Positions 9,063 through 16,063 of a DNA stretch of 64,000 bases are shown here, piece by piece. Every line of letters starts with the position of its first letter. The first letter of the stretch is position 1. A program made the translations under genes and the position numbers. Below the pieces are notes generated by a model. The model saw nothing but the letters and a program-made list of their open reading frames with translations, had not been told where the DNA came from and searched no databases. Source of the DNA: JTS-AC122 sp050246015 (lineage in GTDB: Bacteria > Planctomycetota > Phycisphaerae > Phycisphaerales > UBA1924); contig JBFWWU010000011.1 of the NCBI GenBank assembly GCA_050246015.1, positions 1-64,000 on the forward strand, written 5' to 3'.

Positions 9063-10380
9063 TGCCGCGGCGCCAGATCGGATAGACCACCGCGCTCGGG
9101 TCAATAGCAGACAGGGCCTCGCTCACCTGGGCGACCGAACTCGCTCGCAGGACCACCCGGGCCGAGTCGCGCTGCATGACGACTTCGCTTGAAGCGAGCC
9201 CGCGCCGGCACAGACACCCAAGCAGGTCGTCGGGGCGCAGATCGCGGCGCTGAACCCTGGCGTGGAAGCAGCCGACGGCTGGCCCGGGGGGGCACGGGAT
9301 TCGGTGAACCCGGTCGGACCAGGCGCGGTCGCCGCCGGGTGGGACGTGGGACGATGCGAGGGGCTCGGTGAGGGCGCGGACGACGTCGCCGAGGATTGCC
9401 GACGCCGTGGGAAGCGGTCCGGCCCCCTTCCCGCGGAGAACGATTTCACCCGCGAGATCGGTCTCGATGACAACGGCGTTCTCCTCATCGCTGACGCCGG
9501 CGAGGAGGTGGGTGTTGTGGACGAAGGTTGGCCCCACGCGGAGCGTCCCGAGGCGGGCGTCGTACTCGGCGATCAGTTTCACGACGTGCCCGGAACGTCG
9601 CGCCGCGAGGATATCGTCGGAGGAAATGCGCTGGATGCCCGTGGTGTGCACGTCGGCGACGGAACATCCATCGTTCGGCGCGCCGGCGGCGCGGGCAAGC
9701 AGCACGAGTTTCTCGGCGCTGTCTCGCCCGGAGACATCGGCGCTGGGGTCCGGCTCGACCAGCCCGAGGGAGGCCGCCTGGTGAAGAGCCGTGTCATAGG
9801 AGACGCCGCGGCTGAGGCGAGAGAGAATGAAGTTGCAGGAGCCGCTCACGACTCCGCCGATCCGTCGCACCCGGTCTCCGCGAAGGTGCCGCAAGGCCGC
9901 GAACACGGGTATGCCGGCACAGACCGCGGCTTCGTGGTAGAGCCGGGCGCCTCCCTGTCGGGCGGCGGCCTCGAGCGATTCGGCGTGGTGAGCGACGAGG
10001 GTCTTGTTGGCGGTGACGACGGGCACGCCGCATCGGAGCGCCTCGCGGACGTACGACGCCGCGGGCTCGGCGCCCCCGAGCAGTTCGATGACCAGATCCG
10101 GCGCCTGCGCGAAGGCTTCATCGAACGACTCGGTGAGCAGTTCCCGCGGGATGCCGCGTGGCTTGCGGGCGTCTCGGACAAGCACGCGGGACAGGTGTAC
10201 GCCGACGCGGTCGCCGTGCTCGATCAGCCGGCGCGCGACGGCGGAGCCGACGGTGCCGCAGCCCAGGAGGACGACGCGGGCCAGGCGAGCGGCCGCCGGG
10301 GTGTCGGCGATCGTACCGGCGAGCGCGCGGGCGGCGCTGTCGCGCCGTGGCGGAGCGTGTTCGAGGCCCAGGGCGCTCAT
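9037..10380 (-). CDS. hom: Homoserine dehydrogenase
   Basis: 447 aa. The NAD(P)-binding loop VVLLGCGTVGSAVARRL is at about residues 36-52. Family motifs follow: DLVIELLGGAEPA, the catalytic VVTANKTLVAHH, GARLYHEAAVCAGIPV and VSGSCNFILSRL. It reduces aspartate semialdehyde to homoserine, the branch point for threonine and methionine. The last roughly 80 residues may be a degenerate regulatory (ACT-like) domain. ATG 10380 overlaps the metB-like stop (ATGA), so translation is coupled and the two form one operon transcribed leftwards. The frame is open upstream, but homology begins only at this ATG. Confidence 0.93.
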   Translation of the reverse strand: MSALGLEHAPPRRDSAARALAGTIADTPAAARLARVVLLGCGTVGSAVARRLIEHGDRVGVHLSRVLVRDARKPRGIPRELLTESFDEAFAQAPDLVIELLGGAEPAASYVREALRCGVPVVTANKTLVAHHAESLEAAARQGGARLYHEAAVCAGIPVFAALRHLRGDRVRRIGGVVSGSCNFILSRLSRGVSYDTALHQAASLGLVEPDPSADVSGRDSAEKLVLLARAAGAPNDGCSVADVHTTGIQRISSDDILAARRSGHVVKLIAEYDARLGTLRVGPTFVHNTHLLAGVSDEENAVVIETDLAGEIVLRGKGAGPLPTASAILGDVVRALTEPLASSHVPPGGDRAWSDRVHRIPCPPGPAVGCFHARVQRRDLRPDDLLGCLCRRGLASSEVVMQRDSARVVLRASSVAQVSEALSAIDPSAVVYPIWRRGITAADAGD

Positions 10381-11606
10381 GCGGGCACCGCCTGACCGCC
10401 GCGGGGCGCGGAGCGGAGTTCCCGGGGGACGCGCACGGACGACTGCTCGCGGGCCTCGAAGATGGCGCGGTCGATATCCTCGATGAGATCGGCGGGGTCT
10501 TCCAGGCCGACGGAGAGACGGACCAGCCCGTCGCCGATGCCGATGCGTGCGCGCTCGGCGGGTTCGACCGCGGCGTGAGTCATGGTGGCGGGGTGGCACA
10601 GGAGGGACTTGATCCCGCCGAGCGATTCGGCCAGCGGCCACAGGCGGAGTTTGGGGACCAGCGCGCGGACGAAGTCGATGCCGCCCTTGAACTCGACGCT
10701 GACGATGCTGCCGAAGCCGGTGGACTGAGACGCGGCGAGATCGTGCTGCGGGTGCGACCGTAATCCCGGGAACAGCACCCGCTCGACGGCGGCATGGGTA
10801 TCGAGGAACTCCGCGACCTTCTGAGCGTTCTCCGCGTGCCGAGCGACTCGCAGCGCGAGGGTCTTGATCCCGCGCAGGAGGAGGAAGCAGTCCTGCGGGC
10901 CGGGCACGCCGCCGGTGGCGTTCTGGATGAACTTGAGTTGTTGGTAGAGGTTCTCGTCGCTGGTGACGAGCGCCCCGCCGATGACGTCGCAGTGGCCGCC
11001 GATGTACTTGGTCGTGGAGTGCAGGACGATGTCGGCGCCGAGTTGGAGCGGGCGCTGGAAGACAGGCGTGGCGAAGGTGTTATCGACCAGGACCGTGGCG
11101 CCGGCGGCCTTGGCGATCCGGGCGCACGCGGCGAGATCGGTCACCTTCAGCAGCGGGTTGGAGGGCGTTTCGAGCCAGACGAGCCGGGTGCTGCGCGTGA
11201 GCGCGCCCGCGACGTTGACCGGGTCGGTCGAGTCGATGAGGGAGAACTGCACGCCGAACTTCTGGAAGACCTTGGTGAAGAGCCGATAGCACCCGCCATA
11301 GAGATCCTGCGACGCGACGACGTGATCGCCGGCGGCGAGGGTCTGGAGCACGGCGTTGGCGGCGGCCAGGCCGCTGGCAAAGGCAAGCCCGTGGCGGCCG
11401 CCCTCGACCGCCGCGAGGCTCTCTTCCAAGGCCGACCGCGTTGGATTGCCGGTGCGCGAATAGCACCACTCGGGCGTTCCGGCGAGTTCGTCCTGCGCGA
11501 AGGTGGTTGTCTGATAGATCGGCGTCACGACGGCGCCGGAGAGCGGGTCGCTCTCCTGTCCGGCGTGAATGGCGAGCGTGTCGAATCGATATGAACTGGC
11601 TGACAT
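10377..11606 (-). CDS. metB: Cystathionine gamma-synthase / trans-sulfuration PLP enzyme
   Basis: 409 aa with the full Cys/Met-metabolism PLP enzyme pattern: TLAIHAGQ, YSRTGNPTR (49-57), the dipole-loop Gly-rich FASGLAAANAVL and LYGGCYRLF. The D175-N-T-F strand is present, and the PLP lysine K200 sits in HSTTKYIGGHCDVIGG. It probably makes cystathionine from an activated homoserine and cysteine. Assignment as gamma-lyase or O-acetylhomoserine sulfhydrylase cannot be excluded by eye. Start ATG 11606 begins the conserved region. A 284-nt 5' region and a Met-rich leader frame lie upstream; hom follows with a 4-bp overlap. Confidence 0.85.
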   Translation of the reverse strand: MSASSYRFDTLAIHAGQESDPLSGAVVTPIYQTTTFAQDELAGTPEWCYSRTGNPTRSALEESLAAVEGGRHGLAFASGLAAANAVLQTLAAGDHVVASQDLYGGCYRLFTKVFQKFGVQFSLIDSTDPVNVAGALTRSTRLVWLETPSNPLLKVTDLAACARIAKAAGATVLVDNTFATPVFQRPLQLGADIVLHSTTKYIGGHCDVIGGALVTSDENLYQQLKFIQNATGGVPGPQDCFLLLRGIKTLALRVARHAENAQKVAEFLDTHAAVERVLFPGLRSHPQHDLAASQSTGFGSIVSVEFKGGIDFVRALVPKLRLWPLAESLGGIKSLLCHPATMTHAAVEPAERARIGIGDGLVRLSVGLEDPADLIEDIDRAIFEAREQSSVRVPRELRSAPRGGQAVPA

Positions 11607-11890
11607 GGTGTTGATTCCCGGGTGAGGAGGGGTTTCTGGCGAGCCCGCTTGAGGCGCGCGGTGGAGCCCGTGCGACGCCCCGCGCACGGAGATAGCCGGC
11701 GCGTCGGGCACGCGCGTGACTGGATCATCAAGACACTGAGATCGGAACGGGATCAGCGGTACGAGGCCGGGTGAGAAAGGGGCGAGATGCGCCCGCTACG
11801 CGGCCACGGCAACGCTCAACGGGTCGGAGCATGCCCGGACACTGAAACCTTCGATGGTGCTGGTTGGGAGGAGTCGTCTTCGCCCGGAAA
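11607..11890 (-). promoter_or_regulatory. Long 5' leader between Met-rich leader frame and metB
   Basis: The 284 nt between the leader-peptide stop and the metB start contain several GC hairpins, for example CGTGCG/CGCACG at 11683-11688 and 11669-11674. There is no T-run terminator and no SAM-I core (no GRTGAAACC...GCAACC arrangement). The region is proposed as an attenuation or rho-dependent control segment because of the Met-rich frame before it. Confidence 0.35.
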
Positions 11891-11989
11891 TCAGGCGATC
11901 AACCCGCCCACCTGGCACGCGAAGATTCCCGCGTCCGGGCTGGGCATGGACATGTGCATGTCCATCGGGTTGAAAGTGCAGAGACTCAT
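11891..11989 (-). CDS. Met-rich leader peptide (32 aa) upstream of metB-hom
   Basis: The 32-codon frame begins MSLCTFNPMDMHMSMPSPD and ends ...VGGLIA-TGA. Five of its first 15 residues are methionine, with four alternating (M9, M11, M13, M15). It lies directly upstream of metB-hom on the same strand. It has no Shine-Dalgarno, but a TTGACA/TAGTCT promoter places the predicted transcript start one or two bases from the ATG, as in leaderless mRNAs. Codon-rich leader peptides upstream of amino-acid operons usually sense charged tRNA by ribosome stalling. Chance is possible because ATG-CAT pairs also build the 20-bp palindrome here; the genomic position argues for function. Confidence 0.55.
   Translation of the reverse strand: MSLCTFNPMDMHMSMPSPDAGIFACQVGGLIA
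11946..11965. repeat. 20-bp near-palindrome inside the Met-rich leader
   Basis: The 9-bp arms ATGGACATG and CATGTCCAT flank a 2-nt centre. It coincides with the four-Met run of the leader frame. It could be a hairpin in the leader RNA, a repressor operator, or a by-product of repeated ATG codons. Confidence 0.5.
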
Positions 11990-11997
11990 GTGCAGAG

Positions 11998-12025
11998 AGA
12001 CTAGACGATGACGCGAAAATGTCAA
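11998..12025 (-). promoter_or_regulatory. Sigma70-like promoter of the metB-hom leader
   Basis: On the minus strand, TTGACA (12025-12020) and TAGTCT (12003-11998) are separated by 16 nt. The -10 ends 8 nt before the leader ATG at 11989, so the expected start point is at or next to the ATG. The -35 is a perfect consensus; the -10 matches at three of six positions. Confidence 0.5.
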
Positions 12026-12282
12026 GCGCCGAGCAAGAATTTTGCTGAGATGGCGATCGGCTGAATGGCGGACATTGAATCGCTCGCGTGATCCATTGAA
12101 AGCCGGGGCGCAGGCCTTGCGCGGGGGCCCGCCCGTGTCCCCGCATCGCGGGCCCTCCGGTTCCATGAATGTGGATTCGACATTTCGTTCGTGCGTTCCG
12201 CTACCAAGTGCACAAATCTGGGGTATGTTCCCTTTGGCCGCGCGATTGGGAGAATCGCCGGCTTCACATCAGGAGCATCCTC

Positions 12283-14289
12283 ATGACCCGGCTTGGCACG
12301 ATCTTCATCTCGAGCGCGATGGCGGCGACGGTGCTGCTCGGCTCGAACGTCGCGGCGCAATCCAACTCGTGTGCGTCGGCCACCCTCATTACGCCCGGGA
12401 TGTACTCGGGCACCACCGTGGGCGCCACCAGCGACGGCACGACGTCGTGCGGGCAGTCGAACTCGACGCCGGACGTCTGGTATCGGATCAGCACGCCGTC
12501 GGTCTGCCAACTCGACGCCGACTTGTGCGCGAGCAACTACGACACGGTCCTCTCGATCCACTCCGCGTGCCCCGGTTCGTCGGGGAACGAACTGGCCTGC
12601 AACGACGACACCTGCGGGGTGGGCTCGTCGGTCAACGTCTCGGCGCAGGCCGGCAACACGTACTACATCCGCGTCTCCGGGTGGAACGGCGCGACCGGCT
12701 CGTTCACGCTGAGCGTGACCTGCACGACGGGCGGCCCCGTCGGCGATAACAGCGCGTTCGTCTCATCAATCCCGGCGCGCAACACCGGCGGGGTCGCGCG
12801 GAACACGAACATCTCGGTCACCTTCGATCGCCCGATCGACCCAGCGTCGATCTCGCCGCAGACCTTCAGCGCGTTCGGCAAGAACAGCGGGGCGGCGACG
12901 GGGACGTACTCCTTTTCCAACGCAAACCAGACCGTCACGCTGGACCCCGCGGGCAACTTCGCGGCCGGGGAGGTGGTCACGGCGGTCCTTTCGAAGAACA
13001 TCCGAGACACCAACGGGCAGCCGATCGGAACCGCGGGGTACGCGTTCAACTTCGTCACCGCGCTCAACCCCACGAGCGCCAACTTGCGCCTGCTTCAGGT
13101 GCTCAACGACCGCAGCGCGGGCGGGGGCGCGACGCGCCTGTACGGCGGGCAGGCCTGCGACCTCAACGACGACGGGTACGCCGACCTCACGATGATCAAC
13201 GAGGTGTCGGCGGACATCCGCGTCTTCATGAACCGCGCGGATGGGTCGGGGATGTTCCACCCGTTTCTCCCGCCGCAACCCAACGAAGTCGAGGCGAGCC
13301 CGAACGACGCCGCCGACTTTAACGCCGATGGACGCACCGACATCGTCACGTCCAACACGCAGAACGGGAGCATCTCGGTCTTCATCGGCAACGGCAACGG
13401 GACGTTCCAGCCCCGCCAGTTCCGCGACGCGGGCGATGAGTCGCACGGGATCGCGACGCTCGACGCCGATGGGGACGGCGACATCGACATCGTGAACGCC
13501 AACACCTCCTCCAATAACCTCGCGCTGTTCATCAACGATGGCACGGGGAGTTTCTCGACCGCGACGTTCTTTGATGGCGGGGGGAACGGGGAGTATTCCC
13601 TTGGCACCGCCGACATGAACGCCGACGGGATCATGGACCTGGTCTGCGGCTGCCGGAACTCGCAGTCCATCGCCGTCCTTCGCGGCAACGGGAACGGAAC
13701 GTTTACCCTGCTTTCGTCGAGTCCCGCCGGGGGGCTGGCGTGGCAGATGGCGCTGGGTGACGTGAACGGCGACGGGCGCATCGACGTGACGTCCGCCAAC
13801 TCGCAGTCCAACAACAGCGCCGTGCTGCTGGGCAACGGCGACGGGACGCTTCAGCCCGCCGTGACGTATTCAACCGGAAATAACTGCATCGCGTCCGACC
13901 TTGGTGATATCGACGGGGACGGCGATCTTGACTGGGTCGTCTCCAACTTCTCCGGGGGTGACTGCCGGCTGTTCCTGAACAACGGCGCCGGGGTGTTCAC
14001 CTTCTCGCGCGCATTCCCGCTGCCACAGGCGGGGTCGTGCGCGATCTTCGCCGACCTGGATAGCGATGGCGACCTGGACCTGGTGTTTGTCGATGAACTC
14101 GCCGACGTCGCCCACATCTACGAGAACTTCTGCCCGGCGGACTGGAACAACGACAACGCCGTGACAAGCCAGGACTTTTTCGACTTCATCGCGGGCTTCT
14201 TTTCGAACAACGCGGACTTCAACGGCGACGGCATGACGTCCAGCCAGGACTTTTTCGATTTCCTCGCCGCGTTCTTCCAGGGATGTTGA
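12283..14289 (+). CDS. Secreted FG-GAP/VCBS beta-propeller protein with Ig-like domain and GC-type dockerin tail
   Basis: 668 aa from ATG 12283 (CAGGAG seven bases upstream). Residues 1-25 form a signal peptide ending near VAAQ. Next comes a PPC-like beta domain (about 26-145; DVWYRI, YDTVLSIHSAC, GNTYYIRVSG). A bacterial Ig-like domain of the Big_5 kind follows (about 153-270; SIPARNTGGVARNTNISVTF). Then there are seven FG-GAP/VCBS repeats such as DFNADGRTDIV, DADGDGDIDIV, DVNGDGRIDV and DIDGDGDLDWV. The end holds the paired dockerin-like motifs with SQDFFDF and finishes FFQGC. It is likely a surface or exported calcium-binding protein; its ligand is unknown. It is divergent from the met leader. 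Confidence 0.85.
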   Translation: MTRLGTIFISSAMAATVLLGSNVAAQSNSCASATLITPGMYSGTTVGATSDGTTSCGQSNSTPDVWYRISTPSVCQLDADLCASNYDTVLSIHSACPGSSGNELACNDDTCGVGSSVNVSAQAGNTYYIRVSGWNGATGSFTLSVTCTTGGPVGDNSAFVSSIPARNTGGVARNTNISVTFDRPIDPASISPQTFSAFGKNSGAATGTYSFSNANQTVTLDPAGNFAAGEVVTAVLSKNIRDTNGQPIGTAGYAFNFVTALNPTSANLRLLQVLNDRSAGGGATRLYGGQACDLNDDGYADLTMINEVSADIRVFMNRADGSGMFHPFLPPQPNEVEASPNDAADFNADGRTDIVTSNTQNGSISVFIGNGNGTFQPRQFRDAGDESHGIATLDADGDGDIDIVNANTSSNNLALFINDGTGSFSTATFFDGGGNGEYSLGTADMNADGIMDLVCGCRNSQSIAVLRGNGNGTFTLLSSSPAGGLAWQMALGDVNGDGRIDVTSANSQSNNSAVLLGNGDGTLQPAVTYSTGNNCIASDLGDIDGDGDLDWVVSNFSGGDCRLFLNNGAGVFTFSRAFPLPQAGSCAIFADLDSDGDLDLVFVDELADVAHIYENFCPADWNNDNAVTSQDFFDFIAGFFSNNADFNGDGMTSSQDFFDFLAAFFQGC

Positions 14290-14322
14290 CACGACAGCAC
14301 CAGATCCCCTTCCACTCCTCGT

Positions 14323-14340
14323 GGGCGGAGCGTCCCGCCC
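14323..14340. terminator. GC hairpin downstream of the dockerin gene
   Basis: GGGCGG (14323-14328), loop AGCGTC, CCGCCC (14335-14340), about 35 bp after the stop. There is no T-run, so the terminator role is tentative. Confidence 0.3.
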
Positions 14341-14564
14341 GCCTCTTCGAGCATCTTCCACGATCTGGCGTTGTACAGTTGATCCGACTGAAACAGCCCG
14401 TGCACCAGGAAGGCGCGGAAAGGGCGTGTGACCACCAGTTTTCTGAGCCGGACCGCGCCAGCGGTCGGTTTCTCCATGCGGCGTCACGCCCGGATCATCC
14501 CGGATCCTTCCAAATCGCGCACGGGTTGACGTTTTTTTGCGTTGGCTCGCGCCCGGAGGGACGT

Positions 14565-14735
14565 GTGCGGTTCATTTCGGAGATATTTGGATGCACTCCC
14601 TCAATCACCTACCGACTGCATAAGTTCGGAGGCTGCGCCGAGCCCTGCCCCGACCCCGCCAACTTCAACCGCGACCACTGCGTCAACTCTCAAGGTTTCT
14701 TCGACTTCCTCGCGGCGTTCCTGGCCGGGTGCTGA
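14565..14735 (+). CDS. Orphan GC-type dockerin tail, 56 aa (possible gene remnant)
   Basis: GTG 14565 is preceded by GGAGGG at a usable distance. The product runs VRFISEIFGCTPSIT... and ends in a single dockerin-like segment, DPANFNRDHCVNSQGFFDFLAAFLAGC, matching the tails of the two larger secreted proteins at 1.6 and 14.2 kb. There is no signal peptide and no catalytic domain. It is most easily read as the 3' remnant of a lost secreted-protein gene. Translation of a tiny peptide is possible. Confidence 0.4.
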   Translation: MRFISEIFGCTPSITYRLHKFGGCAEPCPDPANFNRDHCVNSQGFFDFLAAFLAGC

Positions 14736-14829
14736 CTGAAATTAGCCTTGCACCCGCCATGGCGATCCTGTGTGCTCATGACCCCCCTGTGGACCCGCTG
14801 GCGTTGTGCCGCGGATTCTCTTTGCTTGA

Positions 14830-14866
14830 TGACCGCTACGGGAAGTCTGTCGGTCCGTAGCGGTCA
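14830..14866. terminator. 12-bp inverted repeat at the 3' end of a minus-strand gene
   Basis: TGACCGCTACGG (14830-14841) and CCGTAGCGGTCA (14855-14866) pair perfectly with a 13-nt loop. It begins 7 nt after the stop of the small minus-strand gene at 14873. Confidence 0.45.
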
Positions 14867-14872
14867 GGCTGG

Positions 14873-15160
14873 TCAATCGTCAATCAAGGGCCGCATGTCC
14901 GGCACGCCCGCAAACCCGGTGGGCTCGGGCCGCGCGGGGGCGGCTTCGTCCTCGGGCGGGAGCGCGATGCCCGCCTGGCCCAGCCTGAACCGCAGGTTCC
15001 GCGCCAGAAGGTCCAGCGCACCGGCCATCACGGCGTCGCCGGTCGCGCGCACGCCGAGGGCGCGGGCTAACTGCTTGCAGCGCCGGAACCGCCGCTCGGT
15101 TCGCCTGCGGACACGGGTGACCAGGACTTGGTCCGCCTTCGATCGTTGTTCCCAGCGCAT
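14873..15160 (-). CDS. Small basic/acidic protein of unknown function next to integrase remnant
   Basis: 95 aa from ATG 15160: MRWEQRSKADQVLVTRVRRR, then a helical LARALGVRATGDAVMAGALDLLARNLRFRL segment and an acidic, Pro-rich tail. I do not recognise a family. The frame may be the 3' part of a longer gene, because integrase homology in the upstream sequence stops just before this ATG, as if two genes were joined by a deletion. A perfect hairpin follows its stop, which supports it as a real transcription unit end. Confidence 0.35.
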   Translation of the reverse strand: MRWEQRSKADQVLVTRVRRRTERRFRRCKQLARALGVRATGDAVMAGALDLLARNLRFRLGQAGIALPPEDEAAPARPEPTGFAGVPDMRPLIDD

Positions 15161-15681
15161 CGGCCCAGCCGCCGTTCCTTGGCCGTCAGGAAGTGATTGC
15201 ACAGGTCGCGGACCGTGACGCCCGCACCCGGCTCGACCACCCCGTCGCGCGGCGTGCCAGCAAGCCGAAGCATGGGTGAGTCGTCATACGCCTTGGCACT
15301 CGCGTCGGTCTTTGAAGCGTGGCTCGGCCCGCTTGCCACCCGTTGGGGGACGTTGGCCCGTGCCGCGTTCTTCGCCTCGGTTTGAGCAACGGTCCCCGAA
15401 ACTCGTGCTCTCGCGTCACGGCGAACCGTCGGGGAACTCCGCGCCGGGCCGGGGCTCCGTCGTGTCAAGGCGGGCGGCGGTGTTCCGGCGTGCAGCGACT
15501 CGCGTTCGCCCAGGTACTTTTCGAGCGCCCCGTGCGGATCTCCCCACCCGCCGAAGAACACGAGTTTTCCATTGATCTTCTTGCACCAAGATCCGTTGGC
15601 GTGCGGGAAGAGCGGGAAGTCCTTGTACGGCTTCTTGGGCTTGCGTGGCGTCTGGCTGCGATCGCGGCTATGCTGATCCAT
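15161..15681 (-). pseudogene. Truncated tyrosine recombinase (N-terminal remnant) of an earlier element
   Basis: From ATG 15681 (GGAGG upstream) the protein reads MDQHSRDRSQTPRKPKKPYK, then DFPLFPHANGSWCKKINGK and GGWGDPHGALEKYLGERESL. This tracks the N-terminus of the intact integrase at 57.6-59.2 kb (KPYEGFPLFPHATRRWAKKI...DPHGALERFMAQRDFL). Similarity resumes at TVRDLCNHFLTAKERRL and then stops near 15170. The whole core-binding continuation and catalytic domain (HxxR, Tyr) are missing. The upstream DNA through the partial tRNA also aligns without gaps to the intact copy at a constant offset of 43,553 bp. It is a remnant of a first integration at the same tRNA. Confidence 0.8.
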
Positions 15682-15773
15682 GTGACCTCCGTCACCATCT
15701 TCGACACCGAACAAACGTTCGGTAGTGGTGTCGAAGCGGGTGTCGAAGGCACTTTTCGCGGCCAACCGCGAAA

Positions 15774-15842
15774 GTCAAGTTCACTAGGAAAAAACCTAGC
15801 CAAAGCGCCCGTAGCTCAATGGATAGAGCATTGGTCTTCGGA
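15774..15842 (+). repeat. Left attachment-site repeat (attL), 69 bp
   Basis: It matches 59327-59395 over 69 bp with two mismatches. It includes a CTAGG-A6-CCTAG inverted repeat and the 5' half of tRNA-Arg through the anticodon loop. Identity ends abruptly after TTCGGA at 15842, which defines the island's left boundary. Confidence 0.85.
15805..15842 (+). pseudogene. 5' half of tRNA-Arg(TCG), truncated in the anticodon loop
   Basis: The first 38 nt are identical to the intact tRNA at 59358, covering acceptor 5' strand, D-arm and anticodon stem-loop to CTTCGGA. The 3' half is absent and replaced by island sequence (GGCGTGAAG...). It cannot form a functional tRNA. It marks the disrupted original copy. 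Confidence 0.9.
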
Positions 15843-15931
15843 GGCGTGAAGAGCACCGCTCGCACGCGGGCCAAATCGCTTGGAAATCACGGAGAATTTG
15901 GGATCAGGTGCCCTCGCCGCGTGCGGAGTCG

Positions 15932-15987
15932 GTGACACCCGTTGTGCCCGTTTGTACTCGTTTGCGGGTGTCACGGGCGGGTGTCAC
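15932..15987. promoter_or_regulatory. Putative integrase arm-type sites, left end
   Basis: CGGGTGTCAC occurs at 15965-15974 and 15978-15987 in direct orientation, plus an inverted copy at 15932-15941. The same 10-mer and a one-base variant occur at 59290-59299 and 59278-59287 near the right end. A 12-13-bp period fits one helical turn plus, as for arm-type sites bound by an integrase N-terminal domain. Confidence 0.5.
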
Positions 15988-16019
15988 GCCGAGAATGTGG
16001 CTCCGCATACGGCGGCGTC

Positions 16020-16028
16020 TGGTATGAT
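16020..16028 (+). promoter_or_regulatory. Extended -10 promoter of the TerB operon
   Basis: TGGTATGAT (extended -10, five of six TATAAT matches) lies 35 nt upstream of the TTG start at 16064. No clear -35 is visible, as is common for extended -10 promoters. Confidence 0.45.
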
Positions 16029-16063
16029 GCCTCAATCTGGCACCCAAGCGTTGGGAGGGCGAG

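Noticed and set aside
11607..11890. SAM riboswitch in the metB 5' region
   Set aside because: No SAM-I core arrangement or similar aptamer could be matched; the Met-rich leader explains control better.
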